Shown here: positions 36,801 through 49,700 of the stretch, piece after piece
Position numbering within the stretch: position 1 is the stretch's first letter
Layout of the letters: every line of letters starts with the position of its first letter
Assembly (NCBI GenBank): GCA_014607495.2
Contig: CP053154.1
Coordinates: 8,928,001 to 8,992,000, forward strand
From: Carposina sasakii
Taxonomy: Eukaryota; Arthropoda; Insecta; Lepidoptera; Carposinidae
Direction: 5' to 3'
Length of the DNA stretch: 64,000 nt
The notes under the pieces: model-generated
What the model was told of the DNA's origin: nothing
The model's input: only the letters and a program-made list of their open reading frames with translations
The model's database searches: none
Made by a program: the position numbers and the translations under genes

Positions 36801-37950
36801 GATTAACTTGGCTGAGACAGATTTTAGTGTAAAGTTGCTAGCTTATCGCCTGAGAGAAATCCGGAAGACTAGTAGACTCATACGACATGACGGGAGGAGA
36901 TGCAGCTGATGTATACTCATATTCTAGTGAAACATGAGGTATTAGCTCAGGACTAGGTGGAGTTATTTCAGCGTCAGAATATAGGTAACACTTTATGTTA
37001 GAGACACTGACGCCCATTATTCCCAAAAGGGATTGGACAGAGGTATACAAATCACACATCCAAATTTCACCAGGTAATTATTAAGGGATGAGCCTACAGC
37101 TGCCTTTCGGACATAAAAACATCGATTTAGAGACTGATAACGGGAAATTTTTTCCGAGTAATAAAGTAACGCTTATAGGTAAAACTTTATAAATTACTAA
37201 GTAATCGAATTCTGTCTCTAGGGACTTTGTTATCAGGGCAACTTTGTTACCGGTATAAAATGAGGTCCTGCATATAATTATTTTCTAAACCACACTCTAG
37301 GTATTGGTAGGTTTTCGTTTTTATAGAATTTAGAGCCATTTTACCAATGGTACGAGTATGCATTATCCACATCTTCCATGATAGTATGAAGGAAAAATAA
37401 AACAACAAGAAAAATTTTAAATGTTTAATAGGTATTTCACCTATATAAAATATTTAATAATTTTTACAATAACTATAAAACAAAATAAATAGTTTACAGT
37501 GCGAAAGCCCAACAAAGGCCTGATAATATTTACAAAGCCTATACATTCTCTATTATTTCTATTAAATTAAATTTAAATATGTACAATACAATGAATCAAA
37601 GTGTATTTTCTTAGTATGTACCTACATGCTTAAATATCTACTGATATGTAAGCTTGTGAAAGGTTCCTGTATCATTAATTTGTAAGTTATTATTATAGGA
37701 ACTGTGAATTTCATCGAAACTTGCTAAGTACTTATTACTTTGGTTACTTATGTGATAAGTTTATACATTACTAAATATCCATCCAACTGTATGAATTGAC
37801 ATAAAGAACCACGAATTATTAGTCACACTTATCCTTTATATACCTAATAGGTAGGTACATTACTAAAATGTCACTCATTCCAAACATGTATAAAGATCAT
37901 CATAACTACAGCTGTGAAACTTCACCTATAATAAGTATTAAGTACTCTAA
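36801..37950. other. Spacer between eyg 3' end and the Penelope-like element
   Basis: No coding sequence supported. It may contain distal eyg 3'-UTR if a downstream polyadenylation site is used, but I see no proof. Confidence 0.35.
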
Positions 37951-38080
37951 GGTCACCAACCCGCCTGCCCAGCGTGGTAACTATGGGCAAATACCCCCCA
38001 TGGCAGTCTTGTGGCGTGCCCTGGGGGAGGCCTACGTCCAGCAGTGGACTGCACTAGGCTGATGATGATGATGATGACTC
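37951..38080 (+). mobile_element. RTE-like retroposon tail, copy 5
   Basis: A 5'-truncated copy starting at GTCACCAACCCGCCTGCCCA and ending in TGATGATGATGATGATGA. It still reads WRALGEAYVQQWTALG, the best preserved C-terminus of the family in this window. Confidence 0.75.
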
Positions 38081-38352
38081 TAAGGAATTGATTGATTTTG
38101 ACTTCTATATTGATTTCTATATTGGTGGTATGCTTAACACAGGCTTAGATAAATATAAGCTGCATTTAATTATTTATCTTCCTTTTGACACTATAATAGT
38201 AGGCACAAAGATTTTAAATGAAGATTTTTTATGATAATATATTAGGTAAGGATTTCACATTCTGTTGAGGTAATAATTGGATACGCAAATCGTAAATACA
38301 TAAAAGTAGAACTGCCTATAAATCACTGCTATGTAGCACCATAGAGGAAAAG

Positions 38353-38526
38353 ATGTCATACTAACTGTTTCGATACACCATTAGACTTTGCGGTGTCTAA
38401 CAATTCCAGTCCTTGACACTTAGATTCTATGAGTATAATGTATAGTAATGTACTACATTACTAATGTATTGTAACGTACAGTAATGCAAAAAGTCTAATG
38501 GTGCATCGAAACTGTTAGTATGACAT
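38353..38526. mobile_element. MITE with 37-bp terminal inverted repeats
   Basis: ATGTCATACTAACTGTTTCG at 38353 continues to 38389; its inverted copy occupies 38490-38526 and ends CTGTTAGTATGACAT, with at least one mismatch. The 174-bp element has no ORF. It lies about 360 bases beyond the eyg stop, so it may be within that gene's 3'-UTR. It is not assigned to a superfamily because no target duplication is obvious. Confidence 0.65.
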
Positions 38527-38838
38527 TAGCACTCTGTCTACATCTTATTCCTGTATGGTAGAACCAATACTCATTTTACTTGAAAATAAAATAATTAAAA
38601 CTCATATTATCATATAAGTACAGTTATAAGCTGCTTTTCGTGTAAAAGTTCTTGCCAATAAAATCAGACATGATCGAAATAGGTACGTAAACACGACACG
38701 TGTAATCTTGCAAATAATCAATCGTTTGTGCATCATAGCTATTTCCACTTTACGAGTAATATTAACGTTAATAACAACTTAAATATAATATTTACATTAA
38801 TTTACAATGAAACTGAATTCTACTAAATATTTGCATAA

Positions 38839-38844
38839 TTTATT
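38839..38844 (-). terminator. Candidate polyadenylation signal of eyg
   Basis: AATAAA on the minus strand lies about 40 bases past the eyg stop. It would give a very short 3'-UTR; alternative sites further left are possible. Proximity is the only evidence. Confidence 0.3.
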
Positions 38845-38883
38845 GGAACATGTTTAGGAATTTATAGTAACATTATTTTAATG

Positions 38884-39438
38884 TCAACGATCGTGTTTTG
38901 TTAATTGTAAAGGCACATCGTTTGAGGCGGGCGGTTTCTGTTTGTACGGACTGGGGGACCTGGACTTAGGGTTCCGTTGTCTTCCACTGTCATCGTCACT
39001 TTCATCGTGCACGTTTATTTCTTCATCTGAATCGGAATGCGATTCGTAGCCTCGCGCCAGCTGGATAGATTGAGCTGCCAGCAGCGCTGCAGCCGCTGAA
39101 TGTGGTACAAGAGCTTTAAAAGCGCTGTTTTCTAAGGCTGGGTGAGACTTAAACCCATCGAAATTCTGATGCGACAGCGCTTTCAGCGCGTTACTATCGA
39201 ATTGTGCTTGATGGGTGAGGGCCTTCAGGGCGTTTGAGTCTTGATGCGAGAGTGCTTTGAAAGCACTGTTCTCGCCGCCCATCTGTGGGGTGTGGTAGGG
39301 ACGCGCGGGGGACGAAGAACGCGAACGGGAGCGGGAGGGGGAATGGGGCAGGCGGTGCACGGGCGAGCCGCCACCGCGCTTCAAGAGGTTCATGCGCTGG
39401 TGGCGCCTCCACTTGGCTCGTCTGTTGGAAAACCAAAC
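38884..39438 (-). CDS. eyg: eyg terminal exon: homeodomain helix 3 and C-terminus
   Basis: The acceptor TACTGACAG precedes [15 protein letters not shown], the end of recognition helix 3. The 184 codons then run through a basic MNLLKRGG stretch, a Ser/Arg-Pro patch, four [14 protein letters not shown] repeats with SHQ or THQ, a poly-Ala [10 protein letters not shown] helix, an acidic [13 protein letters not shown] segment, and end LTKHDR with TGA at 38884-38886. Confidence 0.95.
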   Translation of the reverse strand, partial: VWFSNRRAKWRRHQRMNLLKRGGGSPVHRLPHSPSRSRSRSSSPARPYHTPQMGGENSAFKALSHQDSNALKALTHQAQFDSNALKALSHQNFDGFKSHPALENSAFKALVPHSAAAALLAAQSIQLARGYESHSDSDEEINVHDESDDDSGRQRNPKSRSPSPYKQKPPASNDVPLQLTKHDR

Positions 39439-42400
39439 CTGTCAGTAACGGTAAATAGGCTTGATTAGTATTCAGTTCTCACTGTATTAACAAATATTCA
39501 TTAATGTAAATAGATGCAAAATTATAGATCTGATTTGATTAAGTCGCTGGTTTTCTCGACGTAATTACGAATTGAGTTATAAATATGCGGAGAGGTGATA
39601 AAATTTATGATGTTGTTTGGTTACCTGTACTCTTGCTTCCGATAAAGATGTTTTGGATGCGAGGCGTTCGCGTGTTGATACACATGGGTAGTGGGATTTC
39701 TCGAATTCTTTTTCCAATTCTTCTAATTGATCAGGGCTAAATGTTGTTCGGTTTCTCCTGAATTTTGGTTGTTCACCGTCTAATGATCCCGAATCATCGC
39801 CATCAACATCTGAAATAACCAAAATACTATAAACCGAACGAAACAGACTTATGAACTTATTATTTAAAGTAAACTAATGCATTTAGTTGAAATATCATGC
39901 AGATATCTAATTTCAAAGAATAAAGTGTTAGTATTTTAAATTTCAAAGTTCTTCCACCGAAATCTGTAAGATATTTGATACTGTGCTCATAATTTCATCT
40001 ACAATCCATTATGACTCACCAATAAGCCCCCTGCCCGAAGATAGGAATCCCTGTCCACCATCAGGATGCTGGATCCCAGAAGACGGTCCATGGACTCCAG
40101 GAGGCATGGGCAACGACCCTGGAGGCCAGACGCCTCCTCCACCGGCCCAGGGGAAAGCTCCATAAGGTGGCGGGGCAGCGTACAGGCCATACCCGGCGGC
40201 TCTGGCAAATTCTGCCGCTGCTCTTTCTGCCGCTCTATTCCGAAGTATTCTATTGATTGACGACACACTGGGTGCTGTTGCGTTCGTGCACACACCTGTG
40301 GACAATGATTTTACTTGAATACTTGCTTTGTCTGCATAATTATGTACTGAAATGGACAATGTTTTTTGAAAACAAGTTGTATATTGGAGCTTTCTGTTGT
40401 AACGTGTTTACCGATATCATTATGTTATAAAATAATACACTCTTCAAGATGGTTTTGTTAGGTAATTGGTAATTGTATGATATTACAGTATAAAATTGTT
40501 TTTTACTTATTGGAGCATTGTTGTTTTCTACGACACTATGTATTCTACTTCTCCATCTTCGTCTTACTTTCTAACCGTTATATGTTGTCTAAGGAGCAAA
40601 AAGCGAAATCTTTTTAAACTTATTTATTATTTAACCTGTCTATCAAGTAACTTGCAAGAAACCCAAGTAAATGTATAACTATGTAGTGCCTCACACAAAT
40701 AGAACAATTATCATAAAATTATTCTCCATATTTTATTTCTTGCTGTAATTACAAAATGCGCGTGGAATGAGCGACTAGTGACGCGTTAAAACCGATGTGT
40801 CATTGGTCGTTCGAGACCTGCTGCTGATTGTAAGTCTGCGACCGCACATGACCGATACGAGTAAACTTGAGTAATATTATTATACAAATTTTCAACTTTT
40901 TCAGATTTTTAGAAATTGGTTTTACATTATGGAACTAGAGTCGTTACATACAACACACGGCTGTGTTCCTGAAAATGGGTAGCCAAAACTGCAAGATCAT
41001 AAAGAACCACTAGGCTTATTCCGTATTGATAATGCGAATAATTTTATTTTGCTTGTTATGGCATTGGGTTCTACGAAAGATTAGGTGAAGTGTCGTATGC
41101 GCACGCTTTTTATATTTTTTTAGGTCTGAACTCAAGAAAGATGTACCGCATATACTGTCCATTTCTGATTTTTTAAACAAAGCTAACCATATAAAAATAT
41201 CATTACAAGAAGAACTACTATATTTCGCAATCCTATGTATTCTATTTGATCTCGTACATTTTATACACTTTGACCAAATCTACTTAATATATCCGCGCTA
41301 CCAATAGCTCGGTTCATCAGTTCACAGTCCACTAAGTGCGGCCATAGCCTAATGCGTGCAGGCATCGCGTGCGCAGACAGCCTTGCGAGACCCATCCCAT
41401 GTAATTTTCAGGAAACACTTGGAGTAAGTGCCATAATTTAATCATAGCCTGTCCGTGGATAATTGTCGTAGAATTCGTTGCTGAGCTACTGAGCAACGCG
41501 CCCGACCGGCTCGCTAGCTATTATTTTGTTAATAACCGAGGATGTTGAGGGCTCTAGCGATTCTATGTGTGTATTTGTTTGAAGCATTTACGTATTAGTT
41601 TAATTATTTGATTTGAATAGTGGCTCATCGTTCTTTTTTGTATTCTATTGTTCCTTTACCCTGATTTCTAAATTATGGGAAAAATCGATCGTTTTGATTC
41701 TTTGGCTTCGAAATTATTAAAGTATACCTACATCCAATCTTCGTTTAATTTATTTATCTCTTATTTCATAAATTAATTGCACCAATCAGCATTCAATTAA
41801 CTAGTTTCCTCCCTACTTTAATAAACTAATTTATCGCCACTAATATCGCATTACACAAAGCAATGCAATTTACCCGTATTTACTCAAAGTAGATCTATTC
41901 CGTTTATGCATTATTATTGAAACCACCATTTAGCATCTAGGTACTTTGGACAATTATATCCAGGAACAATAATTCTATGTAATTGCTTAATGGACGCTCT
42001 TTACGTGTAGGTAAACTCGAAGACATTTTCCTAGATGGGGCTAGTTATAGAGAATTATCGTTTTAAAATAAACCGCCCCATCAACTAGTGTCCTTTATAA
42101 CGCACCAAGGTTTGACAAGCCATAATAATAAATATGTACAAACTCGAAGTCGGCAATTATTCGTAAAGATCATTTTAATGTGGTCACTGTTGGTAATGAA
42201 CAGGCATTGTATAGAATATCAGCGCACGTCAAGGCGCTTCGTTCGCGCGTCAAATACAAAACGGCCTGTTATAATTTACTCAAAACACAAAGCCTTATAA
42301 AGTATAATGGTAATGAACAGTTGCGCGGCTTCACTTATTGTTAGCATGTCGAAAGCACAAAAAGTCACTACACACGATTTGTTGGGCTCATAATCGACGC

Positions 42401-45400
42401 CCAGAGTCAGTAGAAATGCTGTAGTATGATACACATGAAAAGTTCGATCCGGCCATGAATACCTCTAATGGTGACCAGTCATCACTTAAAGAGACGGAGA
42501 TCTTTAATTATATTGGGAGCATAGCATTGTAAAAAGAAAAAACCGTTGAAAATCTGTTAACGTTTTGTGAGAGCTCAGCGATGCGTTCTCCTCGCTTCTA
42601 ATCTCGTTGGTTCATACTATTTAGGCGGCAAAAACTGTCTATGATCTTTAACAGGACAGTTAAATTGGTTTTTGTTTAGTAACAAGTCGATTGTGGTAAC
42701 AAAAACTTTGATCGACAAATCGATTTTGCGATTGAAATAAGCTTTGCCTTTAGATTATAGCCGGTGTGGAAACAAATCGCGTTAGAGTTGTCAATGTATC
42801 GATATTATGTAAAGGTGGGAAACCGTATCGTTCGCAATTTAATTTGTATCGTTAATAAAAGTAATTACTACGATCAGTGGTCAATTCATTATTTGTTTAA
42901 AAAGAGATCATTATCCGTCAACAGGTTTGAGGGGGGATTCGATATCTATAATTGTTCTTTTAATGATTTGGGATCGAAGCGGTCCCTAGATGCCTAGTCA
43001 TGGCCATGCAATTTGTCTAAAGTCGTTTAATCATGATTAGTCACAATAGAGCCCGCTCTTACTAAAAGGTTTAGATGTTTTCAATGGAAGGAGCTGGTTG
43101 TGCAGGTGATTACGATCTAGATTCTTGGTTCTTTGAACTTTAAACTTCTTCTGTTAGCCGGTGACCGAACATCAAATTTGATTATGGCAAGAGATTTATT
43201 GAATCAATCAACTGTTTTATTTTATAGACGGTTAAGAAAAATATTTGTGTGAATGCAAAAAGTAGTCTTGTGGCTCAGAAAGTTTAAAAACTAACTTCAG
43301 TCAGATCAAGATAAAAAATTGTGACGAAAGTACAATCACACGAGTAAACATAACTGAGCCTGCAGATTCCTCGCTGCTTGCCAAAAGGTGTAAAGTACCA
43401 GCAATATTGTTCCTATAATGCTAGGCCTAGAAGCACTTTGGAAAAATTTGTTTGGGCATTATATATTTTTTCTAGGCTTGATATTGAAGTTAAGTCGTAG
43501 TACATACCTACGCCAACCTAAGTCTTAAATCTAAATTATATATCAACTTAAAGCTTCCTTTTTAAGGGTCAAAAGCATCAATTTTAACTTTGCAGTTGCA
43601 CCATCCTAAAGCGTACCGCTAGGTTATCTTTAGTTAGTAGTAAAAGGTAGCAAAATGGCTGAACTCCATTGTAATAAAATTCTGGTCTATTTAAAAAAGG
43701 TCTGTATAGCTCAATAAAATCACACTTTCCCACGGGATCCAAACAAAAGGCAAATTGGTATAAAATGCACTTGTCTCCGTATCGGCGATGTTTACTCCGC
43801 CTGCCTAAAAGCGTGGCATGTCGCCGATAAGGCACTCCGGCGCCGTCTGCCGTTGCCTCTTTAATCGGGTTAATTTATCGATAATTGACGGAAAACCTTT
43901 TTGTTTGTATTGCCGGGAAGTAACAGTAATTGTCACGCCTTTGAAGATTTACGTCCGTTTCTAAATTGAGACATTAACAGTCCGATCTCGTGCCTAATGG
44001 TTTGGAATGAATCTGTTTTATTTGTTTTACTTATACCGGTCTCCAGCGTTTGTTCGGACACGTCGACCCACGACGGATACTCGGGCTGATTTAATCGCTT
44101 TAATTAGGTGGGGACTAGAATTTTTTGGCGATTTTTATTGGTCTACTAATTGTAGTTATGCCGTTTAATCAACCATAAAATTATTCATCAATATTAAGTT
44201 GTGTAGCGGTAATTTAATGGCGAATACACAAATTTTTATGTTGACAGATATTTAATATAGATTGTTTTTAACATCATTATTTTGTGGTTAACGTCTACAG
44301 TTTGAGCTTAAAGTCTGGTAGAGTAGTCTGTGTATGTTTGTTTGTTACAGTTTCACTCCAGCGCATTGACGTATTAAAATCACGTCTTTAGGACAAGTAG
44401 AACCAGTTAACGAATGAGTGGCGTCACGTCGTCTAAATGAATTATTGTTGGCTTTATGGGGAACATAAAACGATGAGATCGGAGGCAATCAAGCGGCACC
44501 CGCAGCGTACACCAACTCCGTACCCTGCACCTCGTTTACAAGTATACTAAACTTTCAGTATAAATCATTCATTTGAGTAGTTGCCGGTTGTACCTAAAAA
44601 GGTGTTCGCCACTGCAGGGGGCCTCGTACCAACCGTAGCGCTAAACGCCTACACCACGCTCCTGCTTTTCTACCTATTTCAATTAGCACTGAATGGGCAA
44701 AGTAACACGTAGACTAAGTTGTACCAAAGCGCTATTCCGTATTCTCTGAACGAGAATCTGTTGCCTAGCACTGCTAGGGAAAAGTTGAATCAAATTTTTA
44801 CTGTATATCGTGCACCATCACTATTTGAGAGATTTGGGAGTCGGCAAAAGGAGAGTTCTAAGTTTTGGACCAGTTTAAATGAAGTTAAGATAGCTAAACG
44901 AGTACTGATTACATTTTCAGCTCCTCAGGCGTCACTATTCGGAAGTTCAAATCTCTTTCTATACCCTCCGCTAGATGATCACGAACACAAGACACTACTT
45001 GCAACCATAAATACATAGCTGCTAATCCGAAAACCAATTAAAATTTTAATCGACATATGTTCGCCAACACCCGTGGCATCATCAGGATTAGTTTTCCATG
45101 TTAGTTCTATCTACCGAACCAACTAACTAACAACTAAAACCAATGTATTGCAAATCATTTTTATACCCTCAATCAACATAAAAAAAATAAATGTTAATAC
45201 CTACATATTAGTTTAGAAAAGTTATAATAATATTAAATATATATAAAAAAAGACCATATATGTATTAATATTGACTTTGACATTGACAGATTAAACTGGG
45301 CTAGTGGTGGGTTTTTCAGACAGCGTCTGCAACATGTAGAACTCACTCCTGCCAACATGTTCGGCTAGGATTACCATTTCGCTGAATAATCGTTAAATGG

Positions 45401-48400
45401 ACATCACACTTCAACTGGTATAAGAAACACAGGTAGATAATTTTTCTGCATCTGATCAACTTTAGGGACATAACCAAAATGTGGTTGAGGACTGCTGGCA
45501 ATTTGAACACAGCGGTAAAGGTCATCCACGTTTGGGTGGAAAGAATCAACCGGTATTGTTACATCAGGTTTCCGGTATATGGATATAGTGCACAATTTAA
45601 ATGCTTGGTATTAATGTTCCTGTGTGTTTCAGTACATGTAATACCAACATGCCCAAAATTGAAGAAGAAGTTAATAATAGCATAAATGGATTTAACTATA
45701 TCAAGATTAGACAATTTTGCTGTATACCGGAAACCTACCCATACAGTCACAAACCGGTTGTCATTACTTATAAGTCTATGATTAGACTGGTATATTCGTG
45801 CAAATTGCCCTAATACACAATTAATTTATAATCTGGTCAATAAAAAGGAAAACATTTTGGTTAAACAAATGATTGATCAGATTCAAAACCATACACTGGA
45901 GTTTCGGCTAAATTATTAAAAAAAGAAGAGCGTTTAGTTCTAAGTTTTGGAACCAGGTGTTTGAAATGAAGTTAAGATATTGGTTCCTTTTAGAAATGGT
46001 AATCCTTATACGTAAGGGGTTTTGGTTAAAGGCGTCTGTCTATTTTCGCCTATCAAAAGATTTTTTAGCCCATGCAAAATGTCTCTAGAGGATGATACAT
46101 TAGGGCTTATCTACATTAATATGTTAAACAAATGATTACATTAGATTCATGGGGATCAGGGTCCAATCAATTTATGCATCATTTATATCGTGCACCAATG
46201 AATATGATTAGATTAGGTTACGTATAAACGCTACACGCGTCCATAGCGTAGAATACGTAGACTTTAACTCAGCAGTCATAATAGGTACTGGTTATTTTAA
46301 TAATAATGGCTATTGGAGGTTCGCTATTAGGAATATTTAAACTTTAGATGAAACGAAAGAGGTGTGTAGTAAATGGAAATCGGTAAAATCTCTGTTCACC
46401 CTTCTGGGAAAGAGGCATGATTTATGCATAGGCATATGTATTAGGTATACAGTGCATTAGGACGGTTGCGCATTCAGTTCAAATTACTAACAATTCCAAA
46501 AGTTAACTCTACATCAAAATATATAAGTAATATGCTTATTTATTTACGATACCCTTTCGGGCCTTAAATTCCGTGACCTGCGCCTAAGCCGTGACATCGC
46601 TGGGAACCAATATCTATAAATGTATTGATTTAATCGAAACAAGCAACGGCCGATTCAACAAATTGCAGTGAAAAAAAGTTTCTGAAAAAGTAGGTTACAT
46701 GATGTCCAAAAATATTACATAAAACTTAAGTTTGGTTCATTATTCTTGGTTTTACTAAAACGGATCCTAGACTATTTTCTACTTCAAATAGTATTTGCAA
46801 AAGGTGAAAAGAGATTAGGAATTTAATTAAAGATTCTGAATTATTTTTGGTCGAGGTAACTACTCTGTGTCTGCACTTTCAGCAGTAGGTATTTTACAAA
46901 ATCTTGACTGGTACCTATATCCACTAACGTTTTATCAAATATTTAGTAGAAAAATTTATCAATGGTATGAAAAAAAAACAATCTAAAACCTTACCAAAAA
47001 AAAAGAAACCGACAAAAGAAAATACAAAAGAATGCACATTACATCGGCCAAAACATCATTCCACCGTCATCGGTGTTGCTAATTAATCGGCGCCACATTA
47101 CATCCTATACCACGGACCTTAAGAATGCAATTAATCAAAAATGGTCAGTAGCTAGAGCTGGCCGTAACGCCTCGTAACCCGATATCGATTTAGTCGATAA
47201 CTTACGCAAGGCATTGTCTGAAACTGCCCCGTCATGGCTGACAAAGGCGGCAGTAGGCACCTTATTAAAATTTGGACGGTTTCGATGAGCTGCTCTGTTT
47301 TGATAACTTCGCCCTTGAAGTCATGAGATGCCACTTGACGGATACCTATTGTGTGACGCGTCTGTAAATATTGGATCGCGGTAAATTGGGTGTTTCGGTG
47401 CGTTTGATGGAAATCAAAGGCTTCCAAACGTTATTGGGGACAATAACATAGTTTATTTTTTATTTGGTGTAAATGATTTTTTATATTTATCACGTCATTT
47501 AAATACGCACCCAAGTAAATAATTAGGATGTGTTATATTAGGTGGTTCTAGTAAATATTAAAGTAGATATTTAAGCTCAAGTTTATAAAAGGTTTTGATA
47601 TCTGAAAGTTTCTAAAAACAAACCTCTTGCTGTCAATTGTTACAAAAAGTCTGTTCACCGGAATGTCATATGTTTTCATCAATCTAAAAACTGCCAAAAC
47701 CAATCAATAACAATACTATAGCTGTCGAAAGTATGTCGCATTCTCTGTCGCAGTACAGTTATGAAATAATATTAATAACATACAAGATGGGCTGCGTTTC
47801 ATAAGCGCGGAGAATCAGACACGCGCCCTGTGAAAGGCGTAGCATTGTGACCAGATCATTCTGTTATAAATTTGATTAAAATTCAATTACTCGTGTTTTG
47901 AACTGCCCATTAATAGGACGGGAAGATATACATATTTCATTTCTAATATAATATAATATATAATTGACCCGGTAGCTCAGTGGTTAGAGCGGCTGGCACG
48001 GTATGCAGTGGTCGTGGGTTCGATTCTCACTCGAGTGAAGAATTTTTTCCATTTATTTACCTTCCATTTTGAAACTGGTATGACATACAATCTGTAAGAT
48101 TTATTCTCATCGTATTTATTGTCTGTGCTTGTGTCTGAGCTGAAGATACTAGAATACATCAGCTGCATCTCCTTCCCTACCACAAAAGTCGACTAAGGAA
48201 CTAGCTAGTGACTTGTCACTGATCATTAACAACTGACCGCGCTATGATTAATGTTGCTGTAAGGATCTCCTTCAATTTGAGCCGTGTGAATATGCATGTT
48301 AAAAAATATATTTTTATTGGTTTTCTTAAAAAATATTGTGTTAATATGTTTTAATTAAGTCAGTACATAATTGCACTTAGCATAAATCAACACATATCAG

Positions 48401-49656
48401 CCTGAAATAATCAGCGATTAATTGCGATTACTGTTGCACATTAATTTCGATCACAAGTCAATAAAATTAGGAATGCTGTCTTAAAACACATCTCATTCGA
48501 TTTCCGGAGGCTTAGGTTCACAATTAATTGATGGATAATATGTAAATTCTTTATCGTCGTTAAATTTGTCAGACCTCGATGGTCGTAATATGAGTGATAA
48601 AATGTGTGATAAACACTTTAATGTACGTACAAAACTTTTTGATTATATAATTTAACCTTATCCTTTTAAAGTAAACCACTTGATAAACAATTTAATGTAA
48701 ACACTTTAATGTACAAAACTTTTAGATTATATAATTTAGGCTTATCCTATTAAAGTAAACTACTTATGGGAAAAATTTAAATTTAAAATTTAAAAAACCC
48801 CGACCCAAAAAAAGTACAATTATTATGACAAAATGTTTAAAATGCTAAACCCTATAAAAAGAAAAAAATAACTTTTAACACTACGTAAATCACTATGGGT
48901 GCGCCCACCACCGGGCCCTACACCACTGACCCTCGGATCTGATAACTCATAACTGCGAAAACAGGCACTTGCACTAACTACAATCGCCACGAGAAACCAT
49001 AGTGAATGTTTGAACTTCCGAATTGTAACGCCTAATACAATTTCATTTATAAAACACTACGTAAGTACCAACTAAAGCATGGCAGACTATCTACTCGGGA
49101 CTTTGTGCCACCTTTATGTCGGAGGCATAACCGCTAATTTGAAACTGCAAATAGTTATCTTGGCCTGCTGTTGACCGTACGTATGAAATTTTTTATTAAA
49201 TTTTGTCGTTTACTAAAAGGTAGACCAGGGTTACGTCTCCTACCTTCGAGCCCTATCATCAGACCAGCTCAGAGGTTCCAGATTTTCAGCATCAGGGCCT
49301 CGTCAATTAGAAATATAAAGAGAACTAGTTAAGACAAATCCAACGAGCCCAAACTCGATGGGTTTACTAAAAGGCAGTCCAGGGTTACGTCTCCTATCTT
49401 CGAGCCCTAACAGCAGACAAGCTCAGTGGTTCCAGAAGACATTAGTGTTTCAAATGTCAGATCCCACATATGCTTGCAAGCAAACTGAGCGTATAACATT
49501 CCTATAACACCTAACAAACGACCTGATGACCTTGAAGACCTGAACTGATTTCCACCAAACATAGCTAAGAACACTCTCGACTGATATACCTTTCAAACAA
49601 AAAAAAAACGCATTAAAATCTGATCATCCGTTTGGGAGCTACGATGCCACAGACAG

Positions 49657-49700
<44 letters not shown>

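Noticed and set aside
39194..39468. Other open frames overlapping the eyg last exon on both strands
   Set aside because: They are shadows of a GC-rich coding exon; only the homeodomain frame has family conservation and correct splice phase.
39577..39822. The ATG-initiated frame at 39822 as a separate small homeobox gene
   Set aside because: The ATG lies in the intron just before a splice acceptor; phases and sequence join the exon to the rest of eyg on both sides.
47966..48037. A functional tRNA gene
   Set aside because: Boxes A and B are present, but the acceptor stem has mismatches and the anticodon stem does not pair. The tail matches a SINE.
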